From NCBI RefSeq assembly GCF_001693385.1, contig NZ_CP016428.1, positions 8,258,774 to 8,322,773 on the forward strand: a stretch of 64,000 nucleotides of DNA, written 5' to 3'. The DNA is from Bradyrhizobium icense. GTDB taxonomy: Bacteria; Pseudomonadota; Alphaproteobacteria; Rhizobiales; Xanthobacteraceae. The notes under the pieces were generated by a model, which worked only from the letters and a program-made list of their open reading frames with translations, ran no database searches and was not told the DNA's origin. Shown piece by piece: positions 36,860 to 46,387 of the stretch (position 1 is its first letter; every line of letters begins with the position of its first letter). The translations under genes and the position numbers were made by a program.

Positions 36860-38302
36860 ATGACGTTTAAACGTCCCTATAGCGCGGGATTGGCGGCCTT
36901 CGCAGTCGGCCTGTTCGCCGCGACCGCTGCCTACGCCGAACCGACCGTCAACAAGGGCGACAACGCCTGGATGATGACGTCGACGGTGCTGGTGCTGTTG
37001 ATGACCATTCCGGGCCTGGCGCTGTTCTATGGCGGTCTCGTCCGCTCCAAGAACATGCTCTCGGTCTTGATGCAGGTCTTCTACACCGTCTGCATCGCCA
37101 TCCTGCTCTGGGCGCTCTATGGCTACAGCCTCGCCTTCACCGGCGGTTCCGACTTCATCGGCGGCTTCTCCAAGGCTTTCCTGATGGGCGTGACCCCGGA
37201 TTCGAAGGCAGTGACCTTCAGCGTCGACGCCAACATCTCCGAGTTCATCTATATCTGCTTCCAGATGACCTTCGCGGCGATCACGCCTGCCCTCATCGTC
37301 GGCGCTTTCGCCGAACGCATGAAGTTCGCGGCGATCGCGCTGTTCGTTCCGCTGTGGATCACGCTGATCTACCTCCCGATCGCGCACATGGTCTGGTACT
37401 GGGCCGGCCCGGACGCGATCACGGATGCAGCCAAGGCGCTTGCCGCGGCGGCTGACGGCGCGGCGAAGACCGCGGCGCAGGCCAAACTCGACGAGATCAA
37501 CGCCGACGCCGGCTGGATCTTCAAGAAGGGTGCGATCGACTTCGCCGGCGGCACCGTGGTGCACATCAACGCCGGCATCGCCGGTCTGGTCGGTGCGCTC
37601 CTGATCGGCAAGCGCGTCGGTTACGGCAAGGAACTGATGGCTCCGCACTCCCTCACCATGAGCATGATCGGCGCTTCGCTGCTCTGGGTCGGCTGGTTCG
37701 GCTTCAACGCCGGCTCGAACCTGGAAGCCTCCGGCGGCGCCGCGCTTGCCATGACCAACTCCTTCGTTGCGACCGCAGCGGCGGCGATGGCCTGGATGTT
37801 CGCGGAATGGATCGTCAAGGGCCACCCTTCCGTGCTCGGTGCGTTGTCGGGTGCGGTGGCGGGCCTCGTGGCGGTCACGCCCGCGGCCGGCTTTGCGGGT
37901 CCGATGGGTGCGATCGTGCTCGGTCTCGTGGTCGGCGTCGTCTGCCTGTTCTTCTGTACTGTGGTGAAGAACTCGCTCGGCTATGACGACTCGCTCGACG
38001 TGTTCGGCGTCCACTGCGTCGGCGGCATCGTCGGCGCGATTGGCACCGGCATCCTGGTGAATCCCGCACTCGGCGGCACTGGCGTCATGGATTACGTCGC
38101 CGGCAAGATCGCGGACTACGACTTCGTCGCGCAGATGACTTCGCAGCTCTGGGGTGTCTGCACCACGCTGGTGTGGTCCGGCATTGGCTCGGCGATCCTG
38201 TTCAAGGTCGTCGATGTGATCGTTGGGCTGCGTGTCAACGTCGAGACCGAGCGTGAAGGCCTCGATGTCACCGAGCACACCGAGCGCGCCTACAACATGT
38301 AA
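36860..38302 (+). CDS. amtB: Ammonium transporter (second copy)
   Basis: 480 aa. Signal-like start SAGLAAFAVGLFAATAAYA and GDNAWMMTSTVLVLLMTIPGLALFYGG. Pore His residues lie in VVHINAGIAGLVGALLIG and FGVHCVGG. Compared with the first copy it has an extra external segment of about 30 residues rich in Ala and Lys (TDAAKALAAAADGAAKTAAQ and onward) before WIFKKGAIDFAGG, which is the AmtB type seen in rhizobia. The tail LRVNVETEREGLDVTEHTERAYNM is the usual GlnK-contact end. A strong terminator follows 85 bp later. Confidence 0.95.
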   Translation: MTFKRPYSAGLAAFAVGLFAATAAYAEPTVNKGDNAWMMTSTVLVLLMTIPGLALFYGGLVRSKNMLSVLMQVFYTVCIAILLWALYGYSLAFTGGSDFIGGFSKAFLMGVTPDSKAVTFSVDANISEFIYICFQMTFAAITPALIVGAFAERMKFAAIALFVPLWITLIYLPIAHMVWYWAGPDAITDAAKALAAAADGAAKTAAQAKLDEINADAGWIFKKGAIDFAGGTVVHINAGIAGLVGALLIGKRVGYGKELMAPHSLTMSMIGASLLWVGWFGFNAGSNLEASGGAALAMTNSFVATAAAAMAWMFAEWIVKGHPSVLGALSGAVAGLVAVTPAAGFAGPMGAIVLGLVVGVVCLFFCTVVKNSLGYDDSLDVFGVHCVGGIVGAIGTGILVNPALGGTGVMDYVAGKIADYDFVAQMTSQLWGVCTTLVWSGIGSAILFKVVDVIVGLRVNVETEREGLDVTEHTERAYNM

Positions 38303-38386
38303 GTTCTCCCGGGGTGCGATCTCCAAGAAGGGGTCGCATCCACAACTCCGGTTCGGGCACATACCCGGCAATGCCCTGACCGTTGA

Positions 38387-38421
38387 GGGGCTCCAGCGCA
38401 AGCTGGAGCCCCTTTCTTTTT
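38387..38421 (+). terminator. Rho-independent terminator of the second glnK-amtB unit
   Basis: GGGGCTCCAGC pairs perfectly with GCTGGAGCCCC (11 bp) around GCAA, followed by TTTCTTTTT. This is the strongest intrinsic terminator seen in the window. Confidence 0.92.
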
Positions 38422-38544
38422 GCTTCGGCTCCCCAAGAAAGGATTGCAAGACCGGACGAGAGCCGTCGAAGTGGCAGGAACAACAGAACCGGGAGGGCGC
38501 TGCCGGCGTGTGAGCGGCTGCCGGGTCGGCGGCGCTGCCGGCCG

Positions 38545-38955
38545 CTATCCTCCGCTTTCTGACGGCGTGATCAGCTCAACTGTCGGAAAATAGGTGCGGT
38601 AGCGCCGCGCATCCCGCGTCAGGAGTGGCCGCTGCTCGACTGCGGCGTGAGCGCCGATAAAAAAGTCGGACAGTACGCCGGTGCGAGGGCCGGCGCTGCG
38701 GTACCTCAGGTAAGCCTTGCCCGCGAGAAAAAGTGCGGAACGCGGGATCGTTACCACATTGATTTCCAGGTTGCGGAGCATCGCGTCCACATCTTCGACA
38801 GCAGAGTAGCGTGTCGAGATCTCCGCGTAGATGACGTCATTGATGATAAGCGGCCCAACCGAAGCCGCTTGCTCGAGCTGTCCCTGCGACCAGTCCGCCC
38901 ACGTTTCGCCGTCGGTGACGACGTCCAAGAGGACGTTCGAATCGACCAATGTCAT
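38545..38955 (-). CDS. PIN-domain ribonuclease toxin (VapC-like)
   Basis: 136 aa PIN domain: MTLVDSNVLLDVVTDG (Asp5), NDVIYAEISTRYS (the Glu), LSDFFIGAHA and LTRDARRYRTYFP (the later Asp residues), forming the acidic Mg site of VapC ribonucleases. Family toxins cut tRNA or rRNA. Its ATG overlaps the antitoxin stop by 4 bases, so translation is coupled. The C-terminal tail VELITPSESGG is typical. Chromosomal toxin-antitoxin pairs are patchy among strains, so this pair is probably acquired, but base composition is not clearly odd. Confidence 0.9.
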   Translation of the reverse strand: MTLVDSNVLLDVVTDGETWADWSQGQLEQAASVGPLIINDVIYAEISTRYSAVEDVDAMLRNLEINVVTIPRSALFLAGKAYLRYRSAGPRTGVLSDFFIGAHAAVEQRPLLTRDARRYRTYFPTVELITPSESGG

Positions 38956-39188
38956 TCCGGTTCGCCGCGGAGGAGAGCCATTAGTTCGTCGGTCGTCATG
39001 CCCGGGCCGGCTGACCCGCGCGCTTTGGCAAACCTGCTCGGCGGCCGAGGCCCGTCAGCTTTCTCGATGACCACGCCGCCATCGGCGCTGCGGCGAAAAT
39101 CCACCCGACTGCCGGGTTGGATTCCCAAATAGTCGCGGACTGGCTTCGGAATTGTCACTTGGCCCTTGCGGGTGACTGTCGTTGTCAT
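38952..39188 (-). CDS. AbrB/SpoVT-type antitoxin (VapB-like)
   Basis: 78 aa. The swapped-hairpin AbrB DNA-binding domain covers the first 45 residues (TVTRKGQVTIPKPVRDYLGIQPGSRVDF), and the C-terminal half (SRFAKARGSAGPGMTTDELMALLRGE) is the segment that wraps the toxin active site. It should bind the two GGTAATACC operators just upstream and repress the pair together with the toxin. Start is the ATG at 39188. Confidence 0.9.
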   Translation of the reverse strand: MTTTVTRKGQVTIPKPVRDYLGIQPGSRVDFRRSADGGVVIEKADGPRPPSRFAKARGSAGPGMTTDELMALLRGEPE

Positions 39189-39201
39189 CGCTCGATCTCT
39201 A

Positions 39202-39231
39202 GGTAATACCAGAATAGTATATGGTAATACC
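39202..39231 (-). promoter_or_regulatory. Toxin-antitoxin promoter with two palindromic operators
   Basis: GGTAATACC occurs at 39202-39210 and 39223-39231; each is a perfect GGTA-n-TACC palindrome. Between them, read on the minus strand, lies TATACT (a good -10), with TAGACA 18 bases upstream as -35. Two operators flanking the -10 fit autoregulation by the VapB-like protein bound as a multimer. Confidence 0.75.
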
Positions 39232-39358
39232 TCGCAAATTGTCTAGTGCGGCCGATGGTTAATCGCGTCTTAACCTCGCCGTATCTATGGTGGTTTGATG
39301 GGTTTCCGGGGCTCGCTTAAGCCCTTTGACTGCTTTTGAAAGTGCTGGCGTTTCAGAC

Positions 39359-40585
39359 ATGGCAATGACCGCCTCTTCCGGCGTGGCGCAGGGCGCCGGC
39401 AGCGCACCCCCTGCCGGTCAGGCCGAACGCTCGCCGTTCTTGCGCACGACCGAGCTGCTGGCGCCCTACCAGCCGGCCAAGCCATTGATTACGCTGTCCC
39501 TCGGCGAACCGCAGCACCCGGTGCCCGACTTCGTCGGACCGGTCCTAGCGAAACACATTGCTGAGTTCGGCCGCTATCCACTAGCCAAGGGCATCGAGCC
39601 GTTCCGGCGCGCCGCCGCCAACTGGCTTTCAACCCGGTTCCAGCTCCCCCGCCCGATCGACCCCGAGAGCGAAATCCTGGTGCTGAACGGCAGCAGGGAG
39701 GGGCTGTTTTTCGCGGCGATTACCGCCGCCCGTTACGTTGGACCGCGCAAGGGCAGGCCCGCGATCCTGATGCCCAACCCGTTCTATCCGGCCTATGGCG
39801 CGGGCGCCCGCGCCGCCGGTTGCGAACTGGTCTACCTGCCGACCACGCGCGCCAACGGATTCCTGCCGGACCTCGATACGCTCGACGAAGCGACGCTGGC
39901 CCGAACCGTCGCGATGTTCATTGCCTCGCCCGCCAATCCGCAAGGCGCCGTCGCCTCGCGCGATTACTTCACGCGGCTGAAAGCCCTCGCCGACCGCTAC
40001 GGCTTCATGATCCTGAGCGACGAGTGCTATTCGGAAATCTACACCAGGCAGGCGCCGGGCAGCGCGCTGGAATGCGCCGGGCCCGACTTCACCAATGTCG
40101 TTGCGTTCCAGTCGCTGTCGAAGCGCTCCAACCTGCCCGGCATGCGCGTCGGCTTTGCCGCCGGGGATAACAAGTTCCTCGCCGCCTTCCATGAGCTTCG
40201 CAACGTAGCGGCGCCGCAAGTGCCCGTGCCGCTGCAACACGTCGCGGTCGCCGCCTATAGCGATGAGACCCACGTCGAAGAAAACCGTCGCCTCTATCGC
40301 ATCAAATTCGATCTTGCCGACCAGATTCTCGGCAGCCGATATGGCTACGCCCGGCCGGCCGGCGGCTTCTGCGTCTGGCTCGACGTATCCGAACACGGCG
40401 GCGACGAGGCGGCGGCGGTGAAACTCTACCGGGATGCGGGCGTTCGCGTGATCCCCGGAAGTTACCTGTCGCGGCTGCAGAACGACGGCTTCAATCCCGG
40501 CGCGGGCTACATCCGCCTGGCGCTGGTCTCCGACAGTGAATCAACGGCCGAGGCGTTGCATCGGCTGGTCGAAATTCTGAATTAA
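39359..40585 (+). CDS. PLP-dependent aminotransferase, DapC-like
   Basis: 408 aa from the ATG at 39359; an ATG at 39326 would add 11 residues. Fold type I: LSLGEPQHPVPDFV, NGSREGLFFAA, NPFYPAYGAGARAAG, FIASPANPQGAV, LSDECYSEIY and the PLP Lys in FQSLSKRSNLPGMRVGF, followed by RLALV with the carboxylate-binding Arg. The SLSKRSNLPG stretch is characteristic of succinyldiaminopimelate aminotransferases (DapC) of the lysine/peptidoglycan route. The gene directly precedes ftsK. Specificity is inferred, so no symbol is assigned. Confidence 0.85.
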   Translation: MAMTASSGVAQGAGSAPPAGQAERSPFLRTTELLAPYQPAKPLITLSLGEPQHPVPDFVGPVLAKHIAEFGRYPLAKGIEPFRRAAANWLSTRFQLPRPIDPESEILVLNGSREGLFFAAITAARYVGPRKGRPAILMPNPFYPAYGAGARAAGCELVYLPTTRANGFLPDLDTLDEATLARTVAMFIASPANPQGAVASRDYFTRLKALADRYGFMILSDECYSEIYTRQAPGSALECAGPDFTNVVAFQSLSKRSNLPGMRVGFAAGDNKFLAAFHELRNVAAPQVPVPLQHVAVAAYSDETHVEENRRLYRIKFDLADQILGSRYGYARPAGGFCVWLDVSEHGGDEAAAVKLYRDAGVRVIPGSYLSRLQNDGFNPGAGYIRLALVSDSESTAEALHRLVEILN

Positions 40586-40597
40586 TCGCAGGGCCCC

Positions 40598-43042
40598 ATG
40601 AGCATGCCAGCGATCGAACGTGTCATTCCCCTGGTCGGCCACCTGCCGGTCTCGATCCGCGAGGCCCTGGCGCGGCGCCTGCGCGAGCTTGCCGGCCTCA
40701 GCTTGATCGCGCTATCCGGCGTGGCTGCAGCCGCGCTGATGACATGGTCGGTGCAGGATCCGAGCCTGAGCCACGCGACCTCGCGTCCGATCCGCAACGT
40801 CCTCGGCTACTCCGGCGCGATCGGCGCCGATCTGTTGATGCAGATTCTCGGTCTCGGCGCAATCATGCTGATCCTGCCCGTCGCGGTGTGGGGCTGGCGC
40901 ATGCTGACCCATCGCGCCTTCGACCGCGAGGCGCTGCGCCTTGGGTGCTGGATTCTCTGCACCGTGATCGCGGCAGGCTTTGCAAGCTGCTGGCCGCGTG
41001 GCGGAGCGTGGGCGCTGCCGACCGGCCTTGGCGGCGTCGTCGGCGACGCGCTGGTGCGTGCACCCGCCGTGGTGTTCGGCCCGGCCGGCTTCACCTATCG
41101 CCTCGTGCTCGGCATCATCCTGTTCGCGGCGATGTGCGCAGCTTTTCTGTTCGCCTGCGGCTGGGGTTCGCGTCCGAAAGAAGAAGAGCTGACGCCGATC
41201 GAGGATGACGACACGCCTTTCGTTGAAGAAGAGGATCGCAGTTCAGTGTCGCTCGGATGGGTGTACCATGCCCTGATGAGCGCAAAGGCCCGGCTCGGAT
41301 GGCTGATGGGCGTGGCCTACCGCTCGCTGGTGTCGAGTTCGCCGCCGCCTCGCACGTCCTCGTTTGAACGTCAGGAACCGAGCCTCCGCGGTCGCGCCGC
41401 ACCGGCACTGGCCCCGCAGCAGGAGGAATTCGAGGACGAGGAAGAAGAGGAAGAAGACGACGAGGAAGTCCCGGTCGCCCGCGCTCCACGCAAGAAGCCC
41501 GCACCGCGTGCGGCGCGCAAATCCGACAAATTCGAACTGCCTTCGGTCTCGATGCTGACGGCGCCAAAGGCGTCAGACCGGCAGCCGCTCAGCAAGGCAG
41601 AACTGGAGGCCAATTCGCGCGCACTGGAAGGCGTGCTCGGCGATTTCGGCGTACGCGGCGAGATCGTCAAGGCCAATCCCGGCCCGGTCGTAACGCTGTA
41701 CGAACTCGAACCGGCGCCCGGCATCAAATCCTCGCGCGTCATCGGTCTTGCCGACGACATCGCCCGCTCGATGAGTGCGCTTTCGGCGCGCGTCGCCGTG
41801 GTTGCCGGCCGCAATGCCATCGGCATCGAGCTGCCCAATGCGCACCGCGAAAAGGTTTACCTGCGCGAATTGCTGACCACAAAGGACAGCAATGAGTCGA
41901 CGGTGAAGTTGCCGCTCTGCCTCGGAAAAAACATCGGCGGCGAATCCATCATCATCGATCTTGCCCGCACGCCGCACATGCTGATCGCCGGAACCACCGG
42001 CTCCGGCAAATCGGTCGCCATCAACACCATGATCCTCAGCCTGGTCTATCGCCTGAGGCCGGATCAGTGCCGCCTGATCATGGTCGATCCCAAGATGCTC
42101 GAGCTCTCCGTCTATGACGGCATACCGCATTTGCTGACGCCGGTCGTGACCGATCCGAAGAAGGCGGTGGTGGCGCTGAAATGGGCCGTACGTGAGATGG
42201 AGGAGCGCTACAAGAAAATGGCCAAGCTCGGTGTGCGCAACATCGACGGCTATAACCAGCGCCTCGTCGAAGCCAAGGCCAAGGGCGAGGAGCTGACGCG
42301 GACGGTGCACACCGGCTTCGACAAGGAAACCGGCAAGGCGATCTACGAGGAAGAAAAGCTCGAGCTCGAGCCGCTGCCCTATATCGTCATTATCGTCGAC
42401 GAAATGGCCGACCTGATGATGGTGGCCGGCAAGGACATCGAAGGCGCAGTGCAGCGCCTGGCGCAGATGGCGCGCGCCGCCGGCTTGCACGTCATTCTCG
42501 CCACGCAGCGTCCCTCGGTCGACGTCATCACCGGCACCATCAAGGCGAACTTCCCGACCCGCATCGCATTCCAGGTCACGTCGAAAATCGACAGCCGCAC
42601 CATTCTTGGCGAGATGGGCGCCGAGCAACTGCTCGGCCAGGGTGACATGCTCTATATGGCCGGCGGCGGCCGCATCAGCCGCGTGCATGGACCGTTTGCA
42701 TCGGACGAAGAAGTCGAGAAGGTCGTGCGTCACCTCAAGACGCAGGGCGCACCGGAATATCTGGAAGCGGTCACCGCGGAGGAACCGAGCGAAGAAGACG
42801 GCGCGGTATTCGATTCCACCGGCATGGGCGGCGATGGTGGCGGCGATTTGTTCGCGCAGGCGGTGGCGATCGTCAAGCGCGACCGCAAGGCCTCGACCTC
42901 CTATATTCAGCGCCGGCTGCAAATCGGCTACAACCGCGCCGCCTCGCTGATGGAACGAATGGAACAAGAAGGCATCGTTGGCCAGGCGAATCACGCCGGC
43001 AAGCGTGAAATTCTGGTCGAGGAGGAAGAGGGCGGATTCTAA
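40598..43042 (+). CDS. ftsK: DNA translocase FtsK
   Basis: 814 aa. Four hydrophobic segments lie in the first 180 residues, then an acidic and basic linker (about 200-320, with a run of Glu/Asp). The motor domain has [18 protein letters not shown] (Walker A), [16 protein letters not shown] (Walker B) and [12 protein letters not shown]. The C-terminal winged-helix gamma domain ([23 protein letters not shown]) reads KOPS and contacts XerD. It couples division to chromosome dimer resolution at the septum. The linker is shorter than that of E. coli. Confidence 0.95.
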   Translation: MSMPAIERVIPLVGHLPVSIREALARRLRELAGLSLIALSGVAAAALMTWSVQDPSLSHATSRPIRNVLGYSGAIGADLLMQILGLGAIMLILPVAVWGWRMLTHRAFDREALRLGCWILCTVIAAGFASCWPRGGAWALPTGLGGVVGDALVRAPAVVFGPAGFTYRLVLGIILFAAMCAAFLFACGWGSRPKEEELTPIEDDDTPFVEEEDRSSVSLGWVYHALMSAKARLGWLMGVAYRSLVSSSPPPRTSSFERQEPSLRGRAAPALAPQQEEFEDEEEEEEDDEEVPVARAPRKKPAPRAARKSDKFELPSVSMLTAPKASDRQPLSKAELEANSRALEGVLGDFGVRGEIVKANPGPVVTLYELEPAPGIKSSRVIGLADDIARSMSALSARVAVVAGRNAIGIELPNAHREKVYLRELLTTKDSNESTVKLPLCLGKNIGGESIIIDLARTPHMLIAGTTGSGKSVAINTMILSLVYRLRPDQCRLIMVDPKMLELSVYDGIPHLLTPVVTDPKKAVVALKWAVREMEERYKKMAKLGVRNIDGYNQRLVEAKAKGEELTRTVHTGFDKETGKAIYEEEKLELEPLPYIVIIVDEMADLMMVAGKDIEGAVQRLAQMARAAGLHVILATQRPSVDVITGTIKANFPTRIAFQVTSKIDSRTILGEMGAEQLLGQGDMLYMAGGGRISRVHGPFASDEEVEKVVRHLKTQGAPEYLEAVTAEEPSEEDGAVFDSTGMGGDGGGDLFAQAVAIVKRDRKASTSYIQRRLQIGYNRAASLMERMEQEGIVGQANHAGKREILVEEEEGGF

Positions 43043-43161
43043 AGCGCCGAACGTGGATTCGGCGCAATGATTTCACGGAAAAACGATATCTCCTTTGGCC
43101 GAAAGCGCGATAAACTGACCGGCAGCGGGATGCCTCGTCGAATAGAGATCCGAAATATCTG

Positions 43162-43968
43162 ATGACACAACGACCCACCCATCGCGGGCTGCGCTCCGGA
43201 CTGGCCCTTTTGATCGCCACATCCATCGCCGGCTTCGCGACATCGGCTCTCTCGCAGACCGTGCCGGTTCCCAAGCCCGCGCCCAAGGCCCGCGACGGCA
43301 ATGTGCAGATGAGCGCACAGGACCGGGTTCCGATGACCACCGGCACCACTCAGGCGCCGCCGAATCCGGTGCTTCCGGACCCGCGCCGCAATGTTCCGGC
43401 CAATGTTTTTGCAACCTTCGATGCCAACCAGAAGGCGCAGGCTGCGCGGGTGAGTTCATATCTATCGTCGCTGCAGACGCTGGTCGGAAATTTCGTCCAG
43501 GTCGGTCCCGACGGCAGCAGGACCAAGGGCGATTTCTACATCCAGAAGCCGGGCAAGGTACGTTTCGAATATGACGACCCGAGTCCGATCGCGATTATCG
43601 CCGATGGTTCATCGCTGGCCGTGCGCGATCGCAAGCTCGCCACCCAGGACATCTACCCGCTGTCGCAAACGCCGCTGCGTTTCCTGCTGTCGGATCGGAT
43701 CGATCTGTTGAAGGACACCAATGTCATCAGCGTCACGGCCGATGACGTCTACATCAGCGTCACCATCGAGGAGAAGCAGGCCCTGATCGGCACCAGCCGG
43801 CTGATGCTGATGGTTGGCGTCAAGGACGGCCAGCTCAAGCAATGGACGGTGACCGACCCGCAGGGCTACGACACCACGGTTGCGGTCTACAATCTGGACT
43901 CGTCCAAGAAGGTCGATCCCGGCCTGTTCAAGATCGACTTCACCAACTACATGACGCCGGCGAACTAA
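43162..43968 (+). CDS. lolA: Outer-membrane lipoprotein carrier protein LolA
   Basis: 268 aa with a signal peptide (LALLIATSIAGFATSALSQ) and a Pro-rich spacer to about residue 75. The LolA half-barrel begins LSSLQTLVGNFVQVGPDGSRTKGDFYIQKPGKVRFEYDDPSPI, with KPGxxRFEY, ADGSSLAVRDRKLATQDIYPLSQTPLRFLLSD and later LKQWTVTDPQGYDTTV. It ferries lipoproteins across the periplasm. The N-terminal spacer is longer than in E. coli LolA, as is usual in rhizobia. It follows ftsK, as commonly found. Confidence 0.92.
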   Translation: MTQRPTHRGLRSGLALLIATSIAGFATSALSQTVPVPKPAPKARDGNVQMSAQDRVPMTTGTTQAPPNPVLPDPRRNVPANVFATFDANQKAQAARVSSYLSSLQTLVGNFVQVGPDGSRTKGDFYIQKPGKVRFEYDDPSPIAIIADGSSLAVRDRKLATQDIYPLSQTPLRFLLSDRIDLLKDTNVISVTADDVYISVTIEEKQALIGTSRLMLMVGVKDGQLKQWTVTDPQGYDTTVAVYNLDSSKKVDPGLFKIDFTNYMTPAN

Positions 43969-44043
43969 ACGGCGCGCTTTCCTCCATTCTTTCTGTGGAG
44001 AGGAGGAAATGTGCGCCAGGAACCGTGGTAAGACACGGCTCCC

Positions 44044-44859
44044 ATGCGTTTTTCCCTGACAACGTGGAATATCAATTCGGTGCGCCTGCGCATCGATATC
44101 GTCGCCAAATTCCTCAAATCGGCGCGGCCGGATGTGCTGTGCCTGCAGGAAACCAAATGTATCGACGACGCTTTCCCGCTGAAGCGGTTCAAACGTCTTG
44201 GCTATGAGCACGTCGCGCTGAACGGGCAGAAGGGCTATCACGGCGTCGCCATCGTTTCGAAACTGCCGTTCGACACCACCGATATCAGAACCTTCTGCGA
44301 CAAGATCGATTCGCGTCACATCTCGGTGGCGTTTGGCGAGAAGGCCCAGCTTGCGAAGCCGGTGGTGCTGCACAATTTCTACGTTCCAGCCGGCGGCGAC
44401 ATTCCCGATCCCGTTCTCAATCCGAAGTTCGATCACAAGCTGAAGTTTCTCGACGAGATGAAGGCCTGCGAACCGCTGCATCCGCGCGGCGACGACCGCC
44501 ATATCCTGGTCGGCGACCTCAACGTTGCGCCACATGAAAACGACGTGTGGTCGCACAAGCAGCTTCTGAGGGTCGTCTCGCACACGCCGATCGAATGCGA
44601 AAAACTCCTGGCCACGCAGGCCCACGGCGAATGGTTCGACGTCGCGCGCGAACGGATCCCGCTTTCGGAAAAGGTCTATACGTGGTGGAGCTACCGCGCC
44701 GCCGACTGGACGGTGGGCGACCGTGGCCGCCGTCTCGACCACATCTGGGTCTCGCGCGCGCTGAAGGACGCTGTCAGCGATTTCAGGATTACCCGCGATG
44801 CGCGCAGTTGGGAGCGTCCATCGGACCACGTCCCTGTCACGGTGACGCTGGATGTGTAA
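44044..44859 (+). CDS. xth: Exodeoxyribonuclease III
   Basis: 271 aa endonuclease/exonuclease/phosphatase-fold protein: MRFSLTTWNINSVRLR, LCLQETKCIDDAFP (metal-binding Glu), FYVPAGGDIPDP, LVGDLNVAPHENDVWSHK (catalytic Asp-Asn), WTVGDRGRRLDHIWVS and SDHVPVTVTLDV with the catalytic Asp-His. An AP endonuclease of base-excision repair. Followed by a palindromic repeat and the minus-strand cNMP-domain gene. Confidence 0.95.
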   Translation: MRFSLTTWNINSVRLRIDIVAKFLKSARPDVLCLQETKCIDDAFPLKRFKRLGYEHVALNGQKGYHGVAIVSKLPFDTTDIRTFCDKIDSRHISVAFGEKAQLAKPVVLHNFYVPAGGDIPDPVLNPKFDHKLKFLDEMKACEPLHPRGDDRHILVGDLNVAPHENDVWSHKQLLRVVSHTPIECEKLLATQAHGEWFDVARERIPLSEKVYTWWSYRAADWTVGDRGRRLDHIWVSRALKDAVSDFRITRDARSWERPSDHVPVTVTLDV

Positions 44860-44862
44860 CCT

Positions 44863-44939
44863 GGTCGTCCCTGCGCACGCACGCAGGGACCCAATCAACC
44901 ACCGGCATTGCGTCGCGCTTCGCTTGTCCGGGACGACGG
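44863..44939. repeat. Composite palindromic repeat between xth and the cNMP-domain gene
   Basis: GGTCGTCCCTGCG (44863-44875) pairs with CGCAGGGACC (44882-44891), a unit like those at 23151 and 47777. Immediately after, GCGCTTCGCTTGTCCGGGACGACGG (shown in part here, to 44939) matches the right arm of the palindrome at 4950-4987. It separates two convergent genes. Confidence 0.7.
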
Positions 44940-44940
44940 A

Positions 44941-45381
44941 TCAAGTATTCAGCTTGGCGCCGGCCATCAAAATATCGCTGGCGAGCTGGCTGGTGCGGGT
45001 GGCGAGTTCGTCGCGCAAGCGGCGCGCGGCGGCAGGGTCGCTTTCGAGCACGCGCTGAAACAGGCTGCGCGCGATCCGGATGACGGAGGAATGCTCAAGC
45101 GCGACCGCGCTCGACGGCCGCTTCATCGCAACGATCAGCGCCAATTCACCGATCAGGGCACCGGGGCCGGCAACGACTTCGGCGCCGCTATCCTCGACAC
45201 GAAACGAACCGCGCTGAACGATGTAACCCGCATCCGCATCGTCGCCCGCGTTGAACAGATAATCGCCGGCTGAGAAATCGCGCTGCTCCGAACCGATCGC
45301 CAGCATGCGTAGCGCCGCCGTCCCCAACAGGCGCAGCGTCGGGACCCGCTCGAGCAGGGCTACATCATCTTCGATCGACAT
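44941..45381 (-). CDS. Cyclic nucleotide-binding domain protein without DNA-binding domain
   Basis: 146 aa, one cNMP domain: LLERVPTLRLLGTAALRMLA, FSAGDYLFNAGDDADAGYIVQRGSFRVE (the double-Gly beta turn), and the phosphate-binding cassette GALIGELALIVAMKRPSSAVA. Here Arg of the usual GE...R(S/T)A is present as KRPSSAV. No helix-turn-helix follows, so it is a sensor module, not a Crp-like regulator. It follows the response regulator on the same strand by 51 bp. In Brucella the OtpR regulator is paired with a similar cAMP-kinase-regulatory-like protein, so this pairing may be conserved. Confidence 0.88.
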   Translation of the reverse strand: MSIEDDVALLERVPTLRLLGTAALRMLAIGSEQRDFSAGDYLFNAGDDADAGYIVQRGSFRVEDSGAEVVAGPGALIGELALIVAMKRPSSAVALEHSSVIRIARSLFQRVLESDPAAARRLRDELATRTSQLASDILMAGAKLNT

Positions 45382-45432
45382 GGACCGTTGACCGGGATGC
45401 GCGAAAATTACGAATCGTGGCTACGAATCGTA

Positions 45433-46119
45433 TCACGGCACCAGCTTGTAGCCACCGGCTTCCGTCACCAGGATTTCCGGGTTGGCCGCATCCTTCTCGA
45501 TCTTCTGCCTGAGACGGTAGATATGGGTTTCCAGCGTGTGCGTGGTGACGCCCGAATTGTAGCCCCAGACCTCCTGCAGCAGCGTCTCGCGCGATACCGG
45601 CAATTGGCCGGCGCGGTACAGGAAGCGCAGGATCGCGGTTTCCTTCTCGGTCAGCCGCACCTTTCTGGCATTGGCCGCGGTCAGCATCTTGGAGCCGGGC
45701 CGGAAACTGTAGGGGCCGACGGAAAATACCGCGTCCTCGCTGGCCTCGTGCTGGCGGAGCTGCGCCCTGATCCGGGCGAGCAGAACGGCAAACCTGAACG
45801 GTTTTGCAACGTAGTCATTGGCGCCCGATTCGAGGCCCAAAATGGTGTCCGAGTCGGTGTCGTGGCCAGTCAGCATGATGATTGGCGCCTTGAAGCCCCC
45901 CTTGCGAAGGCTGCGCACGACCTCCCTTCCATCGGTATCCGGCAAGCCGACATCCATCAGCACCAAATCGGGGGAATTGGCTTTGGCGGCGCTGGCGCCC
46001 TTGGCGCCGGTATCGACTGCGGAGGCTTCGAATTCCTCATGCAGCGACAATTGCTCCACCAACGTATCGCGCAGATCGGTATCGTCATCCACGATCAGGA
46101 TCTTGCGGGCATTGGGCAT
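45433..46119 (-). CDS. OmpR-family response regulator, CenR/OtpR-like
   Basis: 228 aa from the ATG at 46119 (MPNARKILIVDDD). The receiver domain has IVDDDTDLRD, LMDVGLPDTDGREVV with the phosphoacceptor Asp and ANDYVAKPFRFAVL with the Lys. The winged-helix output has RLTEKETAILRFLYRAGQLPVSRETLLQEVWGY and THTLETHIYRLRQKIEKDAANP. No histidine kinase is adjacent, which makes it an orphan regulator. The neighbours (xth, a cNMP protein, L,D-transpeptidase) match those of CenR/OtpR, the envelope regulator of alphaproteobacteria. The orthology is from context and should be treated as probable. Confidence 0.85.
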   Translation of the reverse strand: MPNARKILIVDDDTDLRDTLVEQLSLHEEFEASAVDTGAKGASAAKANSPDLVLMDVGLPDTDGREVVRSLRKGGFKAPIIMLTGHDTDSDTILGLESGANDYVAKPFRFAVLLARIRAQLRQHEASEDAVFSVGPYSFRPGSKMLTAANARKVRLTEKETAILRFLYRAGQLPVSRETLLQEVWGYNSGVTTHTLETHIYRLRQKIEKDAANPEILVTEAGGYKLVP

Positions 46120-46387
46120 AGATACGATCCTCTTGAGGCAGGCGGCGGACACAAGCGAGAGCGTCTCAAGCCGGGTCTTGGTCGATGACAAACCTGATTC
46201 GCGGGCAAACCTCACAAGCAAGCCGTGTCATCAGGTACTGATTCGCATTGAGGTAAGAGATTGTTACAGATTCACAAGCCGGACCGCAGTCTATCCCAAA
46301 TTTGAGGCGCGTTTGGATGAATGTCCTGTAATGCGTCGAATAGAATAATCGCGGCCGGGCAGGCAATCCCAAAAGTTGGGCATTGGC

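Noticed and set aside
36617..38449. A 610-aa minus-strand frame opposite amtB2
   Set aside because: It is His/Asp/Arg-rich and an exact shadow of a well-supported transporter gene.
38545..39231. The toxin-antitoxin module as the edge of a larger genomic island
   Set aside because: No integrase, direct repeats or tRNA lie nearby, and the flanking genes are ordinary core genes.
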